Shown in pieces: positions 36,301 through 47,754 of a DNA stretch of 64,000 bases. Made by a program: the position numbers and the translations under genes. The stretch's first letter is position 1; every line of letters begins with the position of its first letter. This stretch comes from Rhytidiadelphus loreus. Taxonomy: Eukaryota; Streptophyta; Bryopsida; Hypnales; Hylocomiaceae. The notes under the pieces were generated by a model, which did not search any database, was not told the origin of the DNA, and worked only from the letters and a program-made list of their open reading frames with translations. Location of the stretch: contig OX344765.1 of NCBI GenBank assembly GCA_947034895.1, positions 45,947,001 to 46,011,000 on the forward strand, in the 5' to 3' direction.

Positions 36301-36585
36301 AAGTTCAACCCTTAAATGTTGACACGGAAGTTGGGCGTCCAATAGATGACAAAGAATCCTTGTAGTAGGATAGAAGTGCAACTATTCATCCTCAAAATTT
36401 TGTTGTGAAAAGGGGAGATCTTCTACAATAGTTTGATTTCCAATGACTTCCAATGAATGTGAATGTCCATGTCCTAGTACCAGTTTGGGCGTTAACATTT
36501 AAGGCTTCAATGCTAAAACACGTTTCCCAGGTTGTGCATCATCTCTCGTATTGTTCGCCATTTCTTTGGTGATGAACGTATTAAC
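30353..36585. other. Long AT-rich region without supported genes
   Basis: Short frames of 60-75 codons occur at random but none shows a domain. A simple TA repeat is at about 31697-31722. The part from 36320 to 36480 resembles the interior of the small TTAA element at 40119-40337, with shared GATGACAAAGAATC and CAACTATTCATCCTC-like motifs. Some of it is probably decayed transposon sequence that I cannot classify by eye. Confidence 0.45.
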
Positions 36586-38400
36586 TAGTTCTCTTGTGGA
36601 AAATTGTTCGTGTTCAACGTAACTAAGGTGACCAGTTTGACTCCTCCAAGTTTCTGATTCGAGACATGTTGTGATTCATTTGGTCAGTAGCACATTCAAT
36701 CACATTTTCTTTTCAACGCCCATGGAATTCGTTCAGGGTCTTACCCCACAATATACTGACCCTTGAACGATTGACTGAGTCTGTCCAAGAAGCTGGTGCG
36801 GCCTACTTTGTGATAAGCAAAGGGATTGCCATCACGAAGCTGTTGAAGGGGCACGAGATAGCTGTGCCACCCATCGCCAGAAAAGGGGTGGGCAGCTTGC
36901 ACGCCAAGTGGTTGCCAGTGGCCACAGTCACGTTCCACCAGGAGCCAGAAATTTGCATCAACGAAGTGGAAATGGACAAACTGGATCTCCCTGAGAAGCA
37001 GGCTTGGGTGAACTCGAGTCTCACCATCACACAGATCGTCGCCCCCACCAAAGTCTTCAAACTGGAACCCAACACTCAAACTGAGGTTCATCCTCGGGAT
37101 CCTCCTCCTCAGTTGCGTGCTCATCATATTTCCAGTGAGATGGAGTTTTGTTTGTCAAAACGAATCTTTTTCTGAGTTTTTAAATGTCATGTAGGGGGAT
37201 AATTAAAACCATTTCTGAGGATGGGGTTTCATTGCCATTTCTAAGTGTGTTTTTAGTGCCATTTCAGAGGGTTTTCAATGCCATTTAAGGTGGTAATTTT
37301 GTGAATTGGCAATTGGCAAATTCCCAAAATGAGGTGCACAAGTGGTTCCTCGTTCAAAAGCTAGGACAGATCTAGATTGAAGCAAATCTTTGCCACTTTA
37401 CCGAACTCAATTAGAATTGCATTTGTGGCAGGTGGAGGTGGTGAGCCCGGGTGCTTTCACCAGTGAGGAGCTATTACGAAATGCCAAAGATTCGGGGACG
37501 TCGGAGTTGTTCGAAATCCAAGCGAGAGATGATGACTGTTTCATCTTCTCTGTGGAGTCCACAGGAGCCATCCCAGTTGCCAAGATATTCCTGGATGCCA
37601 TCCAAGTAATAAAACAGAAGCTGCTTGCATTGCGTCTTGAATTGCAGAAGACGGCTCTGCCTTGCCAGTTGCGGATCATGAAATTGGTGCCACTTCTCCG
37701 GAAAGGAATAATTACAACAATCAAAGTGTCCCAGACGATGTCTCGAATGGCTTCTCAAAAATTAACTTTGAGGAAGAAGCGAAAGCTGAGGTAGACTGGG
37801 AATTCTGTTGTATGCCTTCGAAATCAACTTTTCCATTTCAAAGGCTTCACTGGAGATACTGCTAGTGACGATTTTCGTGACTCCCTCTGATGAACTTGTT
37901 TAATGCTTTAAGTCTCACGCCGACTCATTTTTCAAGATCCAGTGTTTTTCAGGGAATTTTGCAGTCATGAAGTGTCTCCCTCGAGGATTAATTGCGTGCG
38001 TACAAGTGCAGGCTATTCAAATCGAATTGCATGAAATGCAGAAGGCTAGTGATTAGCAGAGTTCAAGTTCAACGGTTGTGTAAATGTGGAGACTTTTCAA
38101 GTGGGTTGGAGGCGTCAAAAACTTCCCAAAACATGTCTCACGAGAAATCTATGGAATTTTCGGCCTCCAAAATGCTTAGTGAGTTTGCTACAGGTATGCG
38201 TTCAGCAACATTTGGACTGAATACCCATCGACAACCATAAGAATGTGCTGCGAACCCATGGATAAATACATCGTGTATTAGTCACAAGCAGAGGCAACAC
38301 CTGAGTGATACTCTGAAATGTACAGTACAGCACTGATGCATAGCTGCGGTGGTAATAGGCCGTAACTGAATTGTGGCACTGGTAGGCCACCGAAACTTGT
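36586..38400 (+). pseudogene. RPB3-like RNA polymerase subunit pseudogene, copy B
   Basis: Two exon-like stretches resemble plant RNA polymerase II/IV/V subunit 3. The first (about 36800-37085) reads IARKGVGSLHAKW, ATVTFHQEPEICINEVEMD and APTKVFKLEPNTQTE. The second (about 37433-37640, after a GTGGCAG acceptor) reads VEVVSPGAFTSEELLRNAKD, DDDCFIFSVESTG and AKIFLDAIQVIKQKLLALRL. Both are open, unlike copy A. The part 5' of about 36770 is full of stops, no ATG-led N-terminal half is present, and the C-terminal frame shifts near 37650. It is a 5'-truncated duplicate, unlikely to make the roughly 320-residue subunit. The intron between the exons is the one carrying the LTR-like insertion in copy A. 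Confidence 0.65.
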
Positions 38401-38605
38401 TCTTTTCACTTTTAAACACAGATATCTTGCAATCTGTTTGGTCAAAAAAATTGAAATTTGTTTCACACATTCTCATACTATTTAGGTGTAAGATCCTATA
38501 ATTAGATGTGCAAAAAAAACAATTTTTGAATATGTTTACTCTTTGCTATATAAATGGCAGTTCTGAGTGTTTTTTGGTAGAAAGAAGGCCTTGGTTCTTT
38601 AGGGG
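38401..38605. mobile_element. Right half of a TTAA-type MITE (member P6)
   Basis: Contains ATATCTTGCAATCTG, GCAAAAAAAACAATT and GGCCTTGGTTCTTTAGGGG, followed by TTAA (38606-38609). It is the uninterrupted counterpart of P2 at 10900-12140. The left end is missing. Confidence 0.6.
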
Positions 38606-38637
38606 TTAACCATTGCTTCAAGTATTGACTTTGGTTA

Positions 38638-39033
38638 GAGCATCCCCACCAGTGGCTTCCCTATCCCTATCCAAATGATTTTCATCCGGATAGGGAAGAA
38701 AACTCCCCCACCAACATTCCCTATCCCTAAAATTTAGGGAGGGCGGGTCCAAATTCTCCAAATGGGATGATGGATAGGAAACTCAAATGGAGTAACCCCT
38801 AAATCACTTTTCACCTTTCCAACATGAATTGTGCTTCATTGATTTGTGGAAGTACTATTCATTTGGCCTTATTACTATTTCTATAGTTCCCTTTTGACTT
38901 CTCCCTACCTCTATTTAGCACTAAGTTGAAAATTTAGGGAAGAACTAGTGAGAGCTTCTCTTCCCTATCCCCATTTGTGCTCCCCTTCATCCCAATAGAG
39001 AAAGGGATAGGGAAGCCACTAGTGGGGATGCTC
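38638..39033. mobile_element. 396-bp Tourist-like MITE
   Basis: Terminal inverted repeats begin GAGCATCCCCACCAGTGGC and extend about 32 bases (the right end has one change in the first 20), continuing with TTCCCTATCCC. It is flanked by TTA on both sides (38635-38637 and 39034-39036), as expected for PIF/Harbinger-type MITEs. The corresponding point of copy A (near 12145-12230) lacks it. Non-coding. Confidence 0.75.
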
Positions 39034-39036
39034 TTA

Positions 39037-39258
39037 TATTCCTGGGCACCTATCCCCAAATCAAAGTTTACATGAATGTATGAACATGACATATCACCAA
39101 AAGTGTTGCGTATTTCTTCAACTCCATTCTCTTTGGATATGTATGTATAGTAGGAGGCCCCCTTCTTAGATTGTGTGGGCCCTACCACAAAGCCTTGAGG
39201 GATGGAGGCACTAATAGTCCTTGAGGTCTAAGGGAAGCCGGGGCTTTTGCTGCATTAA
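39037..39258. repeat. Segment shared with 12230-12470
   Basis: Colinear with copy A as described there. It ends at TTAA (39255-39258), the left flank of the next MITE. Confidence 0.65.
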
Positions 39259-39625
39259 CCCCTAAAGGACCAAATTGCATTTTTTGGCAACATAGCGTTT
39301 TTGGATAGCTCACTATGAATGGAATTTTTATTTTGTTTTCTTTGAAATTTTCACACAATGTGTGACTAAGGAGTAGATTTAAGGCCCAAGAATTTTTATA
39401 AATTTGGAATTCATAATTAAAATGTTATTGTATGATATGTAATTTTTTTTGAATTGTAGGCAACCTAGGTAACTCAATTTTTTTTTAAATTCTCTTTTTT
39501 AAGAAATAATTTTTTTTGATTGGTTTTCTAAATTTATATGTATGTGGAAAGCTTTAAATCATCCATTTTGACTAATGAGATGCAAGTTATGACGACTTTT
39601 AGTTTGCGGGTAGTCATGAAATGTC
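39259..39625. mobile_element. Left half of a TTAA-type MITE (member P7)
   Basis: TTAA is followed by CCCCTAAAGGACCAAATTG, and the sequence matches the left half of P3. The right end is missing: the sequence passes directly into the host repeat at about 39630. Confidence 0.6.
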
Positions 39626-39629
39626 GATA

Positions 39630-40118
39630 TGTCAATGAGCCAAGCCAAATATCATGCCAAGCATTTTGGATATCATGCAAGGGCATGATATATAGATTTC
39701 CAATTAGCCAATTCTAACATATAATCTTACAAACTTTCACCACATAGTTCAATGGCCAATTTGCATAGTTAATGATAGTAGCAACACTTACATAATTTGA
39801 GTGTACCGTGTAGCAATGTAGATTCCGTGGCCTATGAGGTCTTCATTTTGGATGTATTAGAAGCTCCAAGTTTTTGAGTTTCAATTGACATAGGATAATG
39901 TTTTGTGTCTCTATCAATGTATCTATATATCCTAGAATTGTCCAATTGGAAATTTGCCTATATCTTCACTTGGGGGCCATTTTTGGATGCATTATATTGC
40001 ATAGTATTAACACATGCATACACTCTTGACCTCTTTATATAATTGCATTTACTCCCATCAAAGTGGTCATATTGGGGAGGTGTCCTAATGTAGAATTAGT
40101 ATGCATTTGTCACATTAA
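39630..40118. repeat. Interspersed host repeat, copy 3, left part
   Basis: Colinear with 9923-10475 and 15653-16157. It ends at the same TTAA target (40115-40118). It continues at 40342-40975. Confidence 0.7.
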
Positions 40119-40337
40119 CCCACAAATGACGCGGAGGATGTTTATTGACCGATGAATGACAAAGAATCTTTCCATGTGGGACAAAAGTGTAACTATTCAT
40201 TCTCCAAATTTTGTGTCAAAAGGGAATGTCTTCTTCGGTAGTTTGACTTCCAATGAGTGCTTTTGCATTTTTAAGCCAACAATTCACATAGTTCTAAAAC
40301 AGTTGACTTTCACGGTGACCAGCTTGTCGTTTAAAGG
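40119..40337. mobile_element. 219-bp TTAA-flanked element at the same target as P4
   Basis: The bases between TTAA (40115-40118) and TTAA (40338-40341) begin CCCACAAATGACGCGG and end CTTGTCGTTTAAAGG. The ends are loosely related to those of P4 (CCCCTAAAGGACC / CTTGGTCCTTTAGAGG), but the interior is different and much shorter. A relative of the interior lies near 36330-36480. The single-TTAA form at 10472 is the empty site. Confidence 0.6.
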
Positions 40338-40341
40338 TTAA

Positions 40342-40975
40342 AGAAGCAATTGAAAATGAAATTTTGAAAATTCAATGTCAATATATTTCAAAGTGTGAAT
40401 GTGTAAATGCGTAAATGATCATGGTACAATACTAGTATATAATATGCAACTAGTATACAATACAATATACCATTGACATTATATAATACAATGCAAGTTG
40501 GATATATTTATTCCTCAAATAGTTTTTGCAAGATTTGTAGTTTTCAAATTTTAGAAAACCACTTTTATGGATCAAATAATGGTAACAAAATTTTGTGCTT
40601 AAGCTAATTAATATTACAAGGATGCCAATTCATAGTCAAATCTTCTAAAAAAATTGTATGTAGTCAAATGACAATGTGCATTCAACAAATAGAACAAAAA
40701 TTACTGAATGTAGTCCTTGGTTTCACATTGTAACGATAAAAAATTTCCCAATGGTTCCAGTTGGCATTTGAAAATTAAAAATGCCAATCCAATCTTTTGA
40801 AGTTTAACATGTAGAGAAATTTGACGAGTAAAGCTTTGACTTGAAGACTAGCATGAACTATAAAAAAACTATTGGGGAAAAAATCTTAGACAAATCATCA
40901 ACTTCGGCTATTCTTTTAGAGAAGAACTATCGATAGCCGAAAATTCCTTCACACCATCATGACATGGTACAATGA
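40342..40975. repeat. Interspersed host repeat, copy 3, right part
   Basis: Colinear with 10476-10640 and 16926-17540, ending in the AATTCCTTCACACCATCATGA motif. No gene seen. Confidence 0.65.
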
Positions 40976-41119
40976 AGAATGTCAGAACCTACTTCAGGAG
41001 ATTAATATTTGGAAAGGAGAGCAACAGTCAATACCGAGAAGCAAGGCATGAATTCAAGTATGCAATTTGAGAAAATCAAATGGTCAATTCGAGAAGATCA
41101 AATAACATGCACTCACACA

Positions 41120-41830
41120 ATTCATCAGCCTTGGCCAGAATCGCAGTTTCTCTTGAAGTTAAATAGAACGCAATCAGCTCCATAACCTTGAATGAAGTCG
41201 AAACCTCCTCTTCTCCTCATCATTCTCTTCTCACAAAATCTTACCAGATACTCGGTTCCGAGTAATTTTTCTGAAACCTCGGCAATGGATATCGCCACTT
41301 CTTCCATACTGGCCATTAGTTTGAGAATTTTCTTCACTACATTTCAACAGTTCGACAGGTCTGTTGCATCCCACAATGACATGGTGAGCTTCTGAAGAAT
41401 CAAAGACAATGTACCAATGCAAATACTGGAGTAAGTAACAAGGTCCCCAGCTTGAATTTTCTAGAGAATGAGCTTGTGGACTTACACATGAACTTCTCTG
41501 ATAACAGCCCGATCACGATCTCATAAAGTGCCCATTCAGTTCTTGAGGAAATTGTAGAATAGCCCTAAACCCTAATCAGTCAAAGATGGGTCCATGGTCG
41601 GGATTAGGGTTGGACAGGGAAGTCGTCACTCACCTTTTTCTGAGATGGCGAAGTTAACACTGGGAACATATTGCTCGATCTGCAACACTTTGGCCATGTC
41701 GAGAGCAGCCACCTTCGTGTTCTTCGCCTGCAACTCGTGCCTTCCGGTCTCAGGAAAGACACCAAACGCAAGCGCAAATCGCCCCAAATAGCTCTGGAAT
41801 CTTCAGAAAGCTCAACCCAATGGACACGCC
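41120..41830 (-). pseudogene. Unidentified gene fragment, copy B
   Basis: This holds the best-preserved reading of the fragment. A minus-strand frame contains MKKILKLMASMEEV and AISIAEVSEKLLGTEYL before a GTAAGA donor-like site. A separate exon-like stretch at about 41650-41790 contains LQIEQYVPSVNFAISEKG. A stop separates the upstream SLWDATDLSN reading. Its function is unknown. Homology with copies A and C continues rightward to about 42390 and then ends abruptly. Confidence 0.4.
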
Positions 41831-42523
41831 TGAGCAGCTAATGCCCGGAAATTCTGAAATTTGAAATCAATGGCTACCTCATGAGGCTGGAAAACTCAAT
41901 CGTCCAAGTCGAAATCGAGGATTTCAATGAAATTGGCACTGTGTGAGATTAGTCGCGCAACTGAAACGTCAGATCCTCGTCGGTCCTACTGTCCGGAGCT
42001 CTGGGTGTCAATAATTTTTTGGCGATCTAGAAGCCATAATTCACGGGGAGGTTATCCTTGTTTCCTTACGCGAGAATGAGAAGTTTCCCACAGGATTTTG
42101 CACTTTGAAGGGGGTATCAGGGGAAAGAGGCAGCAGGGAAATTTCAGTGGCACCAATCAGAGGACCTAAAGTTTCACTCCCTGCAGAGAGAAACAAAATG
42201 GCCCGAAGCGAGAAACTAATGTCAAAATCTTAGAAGATGCTCAAAACCTTTGTTTCTTTACGTGTACAACTCTGTAAGAACCCAGATTTTCAAACTGTAC
42301 TGCCCTTCAGATCCTCCAAAGTAGATAGAACTCAGTCATAAAAAAAAGCATTGATGTTTTCCTTCTAAAAACTAATCTTGAAAATGTTGTACAGGAGAAA
42401 AACTTTGAATTTTATTGAGGAACTTTGTAACTAATAAAACTTTGATCTCAAGATTTGTAGGCACAAACTTCATTAATTTGTGCACTACTTGTAGAGCAAC
42501 ATGTCCAATTTGGTTGGAAATTT

Positions 42524-43804
42524 CTATTCCTCAAATAGGTTTTGCCTAAACTGATGCAAACAGTGCCCTCTGTGTAGCCTTACATGATTCCCTAAGGAAG
42601 AACGTGCCCCAAAACTCGTCATGTCAGAAACACGTAGACTATTCAGTGAATTTTTCGGGAGCTTGTGCCACTCACTGGTCGAAAAGTTCAGAAAGGAACA
42701 AATCAGTTTTTTTTGTTGTAACCACATTTACGTAGCATCAAAACATTTTCACATGGAAGAAGATCGAAAAAACAATTCTTCTCTTCGGGAAAGCATTGGC
42801 CGTGTGTCCTCACTGGCACCCACACCTCAGAGCACTCTTTTGAAACTGAAACTCTGTGATGGAATAAACCCCTGACTCAATGTTGTGTCGATTCCCCTTT
42901 TCGTGCAACACAAACATACGGTCACCAGCAGGCGCCAACCGCTTCACAAGCGCTCCTTTGGAATGAAAGTTATCACAATCGAAAAACTCCAGTTGCCCTT
43001 CTTCAAGGTCACATGCACATGAAGTTGAACTTTTCAAGCGGAAATTATTCCAATGACGAAGCTTCCATTTACACGCAATCCCCCAAAGATGCGACCCCAG
43101 GCCGGTGCTTCTCTGCTCCATTGCCTTGAAACAGAATCATACGTTTCTACTGTGTGACGGACTTCGTTATTGAAACCCTTTGGTACGTCTCGGAGTCCAC
43201 TCTCATATGCACCAATGTCGGCGGGACAGTGTACACATGTTGGAGAGGAGGGAGCTCATGCTGAACTCGTGTCAACGGATTGATCACCACAATGCACAAG
43301 GGACTCGCCTTTGTGTAGTTCCAAGTGGAGACAAAGCAGACCAATCCGCCATATATCACTAGCCATCGGCGTCCAAACACTCGATCCCGATAGAATCATC
43401 TAAGTGCATTCCCCTGATTTGTCAAGTGGAAGCGATACTCATACAGCCATACGTATTTGCTGAAATCAATGATTCTTACCGAGAACTTTCCCGGCATACA
43501 AAACAAGTGACGCCATATTGGGATTCCAATCGTCACATGCTCAGTTGAACTCCATGTTCATGATCCATTCCTTGCAGAGCTGGTAACGCAGGCGGCTCAT
43601 TTTGGGCACTGGCAGATGAGCTAGAATAAGCACCAGCAACTCCCTCGGAAGAATTCCCCAAAGGATAGGATTCATGATGGCATACAAAACCTTGTGCATC
43701 GCGTAGAGTAAGCGTTGCAACTTCTCGCCGGGAAGTTCTCCACTAGCACCTTCTAGTATTCTCGCAATCACAGAATCACAATCAATTGAGAAATCAATTT
43801 GCAA
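42524..43804 (-). pseudogene. F-box protein pseudogene
   Basis: Pieces in different minus-strand frames align in order with the intact F-box protein at 45888-44731. They are the F-box MNPILWGILPRELLVLILAH (from about 43660), then GLVCFVSTWNYTKASPLCIV and LTRVQHELPPLQHVYTVPPT (about 43350-43200), then ERMFVLHEKG-like and ITEFQFQ pieces (about 42900-42850), and SEWHKLPKNS near 42690. Several frameshifts separate them and parts are deleted. Upstream of the F-box this copy keeps a readable leader, IARILEGASGELPGEKLQRL, which the intact gene has lost. F-box proteins give SCF ubiquitin ligases their substrate specificity. Confidence 0.75.
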
Positions 43805-44570
43805 ACATAAAACATTTGATTTTAGAACTAAAAAATGAGACCATTAGGAAAGTTAGTCATGAGCATCAAAGTGGACATTTTCTATGCTTGTGATGACAAT
43901 AGGGGCATCCAACGACTAAACAAAACCATTCATTCAAGCTTGTTGTTTATTGTTGGGAGGTAGGCATTGGAGAAGAGGAAAGAAGGCAACTTGATTTCAA
44001 AGCTAGCTTGACATCCAAGATTTCCTTTCTTGCACCATAAAATAAATAACCGATGATTGTGTAACATCCTCATTAAAAAGATGTGAGGTAAATCAAAGAT
44101 GTAGTTGAGTTGTAGAAGAAGTTCATTATACATCCTTTGCTCAACACATACTATAATTTAACACAATGGAGCTTCAGATTTGAATCACCTTGCATATTCA
44201 TTAGTGTTCCAACACTCAATATCAACAACCAATTTGGGACCATTATGCTAACTTAATTTTAAATAAAAAATATCAAAATAAAATTTACATGAATTCATAA
44301 ATTCAGGTCTGCATTGTAGAGTAACTAATATCAGTTTGCATCATATGGAGTAAGAAACAGTCTGGGTGGATTTTAAGCGGAGAACCCTGTGTTTTGATTT
44401 TTGATGCAGTTCATTTGGAAGCAACTCACATCAATGTCTGTTTACAATTTCCATCATTGCTTTTGAATTTTAAGAGGAGAAACCGAAAATGAGGTTCTCT
44501 ACTGTCCGCAGAAAATAGTGCTCTACAACCTCCTCACCTCACCTCTCTTACTTTGAATGATTGCACAAGA
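43805..44570. other. Spacer between the F-box copies
   Basis: AT-rich, no supported gene. It presumably includes the 3' untranslated region of the F-box gene near its right edge. Confidence 0.4.
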
Positions 44571-44730
44571 AATCTTTAAACATTGAGTGAAAAACATTCG
44601 ATCTCAAGAGAGTCTGATTCTTGTAGTACCCAAGCTGATCCCTCTAGTGCTTCTATCCTGATACCTAATGAAAACACATTCCTACACATTGGTCCAAATG
44701 TATAAACTGACGCAAATAGCAGCCTTTGCT

Positions 44731-45888
44731 TTACATGATCCCCGATGGAATAACATTCCAAAAAACTCGACACATCAGTGAAGGATAGCGAAACTCCTGA
44801 GAAAATTCTGGGAGGTCATGCCACTCACCTCTCGAAAAGTCCACCAAGCAGCAACGCTGCTTTTCATCGTACTTTTTTATACCGACCTTCTCAAGCATCA
44901 AAACCATCAAAACATCTTCACAAGCATAAAGTTCGACTGGGAGACCCTCCTCAGCAGGCGTGCATTGGCCTTGTGTCTTCACTGGCACCCACACATTAGC
45001 AGTACTTTGAGACTGAAACTCAGTAACAACTTGGTTCGTTCTCCCTTTTACGAGCAACGCAAAAATACGGTCCTCTGCAATCGCGTAGCGCACCATACGC
45101 GCTCCATTAAATTCATAATCTTCAAAACTGAAATGCTCCGGTTGTCGTCCTACAAGGTCGAATGCACAAATTCTTGCCCTTTGCGAGAGGAAACGCGTAC
45201 GGTTGGGATCAAAATTCTTCCATTCGTACGCACGACCCAAAATGCGACCCTGGGATGGGCCTGCCCGGCTCCATTGCCTCGAAACAGAATCATAGGTTTC
45301 TACTGTGTGACGGCCTTCATTATTGCCTACGACAACCACCTTAAACCCTTTGGTTTCGAAGTCCACTTTCATGTGCACCATTGTGGGCGGGACAGTGTAC
45401 ACATACTGCAGAGGAGGGAGCTCATGCTTAACTCGTGTCAACGGATTGATCACCATAATGCATAAGGGATTCGTCTCCGTGCACATCCAAGTGGAGACGA
45501 AACAGACCAATCCACCATTGCCTGCCATCGGCATCCAAACACTCTGGGTCCCTAAAGTATCAAACCAACTGGGTGCATTACCCCGATTTGTCAAGCGGAA
45601 GCGATACACATAAAGCCATACGTATTTGCTGAAATCAAAGATTCTTACACAGAACTCGTTGGCTTGCCCTACATACGAAAGAAATGCCGCCATGTTGGGG
45701 TTCACTTCGTCACATGCTCGGTTGAACTCCATGTTTATGGTCCATTCCTTCGACAGCTGGCAACGTAGACGGGTGATTTCAAGCACTGGCAGACGTGCCA
45801 GGACCAGCACCAGCAACTCCCTCGGAAGACTTCCCCAAAGAACAGGATTCATGACGGCATATGAAGCAACCTTGTCGGAAGCCGCCAT
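44731..45888 (-). CDS. F-box protein, 385 residues, likely F-box/kelch type
   Basis: A single uninterrupted exon starts at the ATG at 45886-45888. Residues about 13-60 form the F-box: PVLWGSLPRELLVLVLARLP, then a CQLSKEW stretch. This domain would bind SKP1 in an SCF ubiquitin ligase. The rest reads like the diverged beta-propeller of plant F-box/kelch proteins, with SVWMPMAGNGGLVCF, NPLTRVKHELPPL, KVVVVGNNEGRHTVETYDS (a kelch-like strand set) and GEWHDLPEF near the end. Substrate unknown. Upstream, the minus strand keeps a damaged leader from an ATG at 46043 that meets TAG at 45962-45960. The present start may therefore be a secondary one after loss of the original N terminus. A broken paralogue lies downstream on the same strand. 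Confidence 0.75.
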   Translation of the reverse strand: MAASDKVASYAVMNPVLWGSLPRELLVLVLARLPVLEITRLRCQLSKEWTINMEFNRACDEVNPNMAAFLSYVGQANEFCVRIFDFSKYVWLYVYRFRLTNRGNAPSWFDTLGTQSVWMPMAGNGGLVCFVSTWMCTETNPLCIMVINPLTRVKHELPPLQYVYTVPPTMVHMKVDFETKGFKVVVVGNNEGRHTVETYDSVSRQWSRAGPSQGRILGRAYEWKNFDPNRTRFLSQRARICAFDLVGRQPEHFSFEDYEFNGARMVRYAIAEDRIFALLVKGRTNQVVTEFQSQSTANVWVPVKTQGQCTPAEEGLPVELYACEDVLMVLMLEKVGIKKYDEKQRCCLVDFSRGEWHDLPEFSQEFRYPSLMCRVFWNVIPSGIM

Positions 45889-46043
45889 GTAAAGTTAGGT
45901 AGCATCCGTAACTTCTCGCCGGTGAGTTCTCTACTGCCACCTTCTAGAAAGGCGCTCAGCTACTCTTGCGTTAATTGTAGGTAATCTGGCTGTGCACCAT
46001 CAGCATGGTCTTCCATCGTTGCCATTGTTCTGGACTCCTCCAT
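45889..46043 (-). pseudogene. Damaged N-terminal leader of the F-box gene
   Basis: From ATG at 46043-46041 the minus strand reads MEESRTMATMEDHADGAQPD and continues to a TAG (45962-45960). After it comes LSAFLEGGSRELTGEKLRML, which matches the leader of the pseudogene copy but is out of frame with the 385-residue ORF. This looks like ancestral coding sequence cut off from the gene by one nonsense change and a frame change. Confidence 0.5.
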
Positions 46044-47750
46044 GCTTGTTCAAAACTGTCAGCCACACAATCATAATCAGGTGAGAAATCAATTTGCAAG
46101 AACCTCACTTCCAAGCATCCTGAAAGCCCCCTGAAATATGATCTCTAGTATAAGAGAAAGAGAATCCCGGCCGCACAGTACAGCCGTTGAGCTCCGTATC
46201 GCTCTCTTCGTGACTTTGAAAGGGCACCCTCTCCAGAGTCAAGAATCAAGGCGCTCGTGGAACAGGACTACTCAAACCCTAAAATGAGCTTCAGAATTCT
46301 CGCTGTTTCGTTCAAACCCCGAGGTTCCTCTTTTGGTTTCCTCGTTTTGTACGTCAATTCAGCAACTCACATCGGTGCAGCTGAAGTATAAGGTGTAGTG
46401 AGCGCAAGCATGCGGACACGGAATTGCAGAAACGCGTGAGCCAATAGCAAAGCGATTTCAGCAGAGCAGACTAAGGAAAAGAATTGCTCTAGTATGGGTT
46501 TGTATTTCCTCCAGCTGTTGACAAACTCCACAGCCGATCGAGCTACAATTCCGAAGGACAATTGAAGAGGACTCAAATGCGATTATATAACCAGATTGCA
46601 AGACAATTTTCGAGCAAATCGTGAGAACTTGTATTTCGGTAGAAGCAATCAAACTAACAAAAGCCTCATGCTAAATTGGTCAGCATTCACATCGTCAACC
46701 AAATTCATGGAGCTACCAGAGCAATAAATTAGAAACAAGAAAAGAGAATGCTCCTGCATGGAGGCAACACTGGTGAAAGTAGCGACATGCACGCATGGGG
46801 CGTGGTGAAGTTGCACGAACGAGGATGTTCTTACCAGGATCATTGAGCGATTTGTTTGGCTTAAGGTTTTTGTAGCGAGCAGGACGACCGAGTGCGGCGC
46901 GTAGACAGAAATCAAACAAACCAACGAACAATCAAGCAAACGAAGGAACAAACGCGAGCAACCTCTTCAGCTCCGCTATCCGCAAGGGCAAGGGAGGATG
47001 GGATAACGGGGACAGATATGCAGAGAGCATCACCAGCAGTACGGGCCAACATCATTTCGGTCAAATACAGGGACACTGTTTCCGGTTGCTACAAATTCTT
47101 TAATTTTCTACTTAGTGGAACTCACAAGCTATTCAGCATGGTTCCCATTATTATATTGGAATTTTTTTTGTGGGGGCCATGTTGGTAGTGAAAAGGGGAT
47201 TCTAGATTCTCTTAAAATGTATTTCTTGGACACTGTATGAATAAACTACAAATTTTCAAAGTGCTAAAAATAGGTATTCCTAAAAGCGATCGTAGAGTCT
47301 CATGAATAGTGGGAGTATATTTTAGGCAAGAATCTTTAGTGTGCAATTTTAGGAAGTGTGCAATTTTGGGTGTAGTTACTTTATATAGCGGTTCAAAGCA
47401 AAATGAATCTCCATCATTGCTAATCCAATGAACTATATGAGGAAGAAAAAGTAGTTTTAGAAGAACTGTTGTCCCTAGCAAAATTGTAATTTTTGTAGTG
47501 CCAAAGAAAATATTTTGACAGAATCAAACATTTATTTATTCTTCCTAAAATGGCAATGCGTTAGGCTTGTTTGGCATATTGTTGGAGTTGCTCTAAACTT
47601 CACCTGTTGACTATGAAAGGATGGGTATTCCCAAATTACTCAAATACCTCTTCCCAAATTACTCAAACTCATTAAAATCACTTAATATTTGAGAGCTCCA
47701 AAATTAAGACACTCATGTGCTCAAAGCTCTAAAAACTCAGACTGATATAA
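46044..47750. other. Presumed 5' region of the F-box gene and spacer
   Basis: The part from 46150 to about 47100 is richer in G and C than its surroundings. It has minus-strand frames of 60-100 codons without recognisable domains, and a donor-like CCTGGTAAGA on the minus strand near 46840. It could hold promoter and untranslated exons of the F-box gene. From 47100 to 47750 it is AT-rich with no feature seen. Confidence 0.35.
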
Positions 47751-47754
47751 TCTC

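Larger units (their letters stand above)
36586..42390. repeat. Segmental duplication, copy B (right-truncated)
   Basis: The left edge is shared with A at the motif ACTAGTTCTCTTGT (36585 versus 2786). The right edge is at about 42390, after GAAAATGTTGTACA, where A and C continue into the TNL 5' region and B does not. The F-box pseudogene region follows. Confidence 0.75.

Noticed and set aside
44818..45465. Plus-strand frame of 215 codons over the F-box gene
   Set aside because: It lies antisense to a recognisable F-box protein and has no domain of its own.
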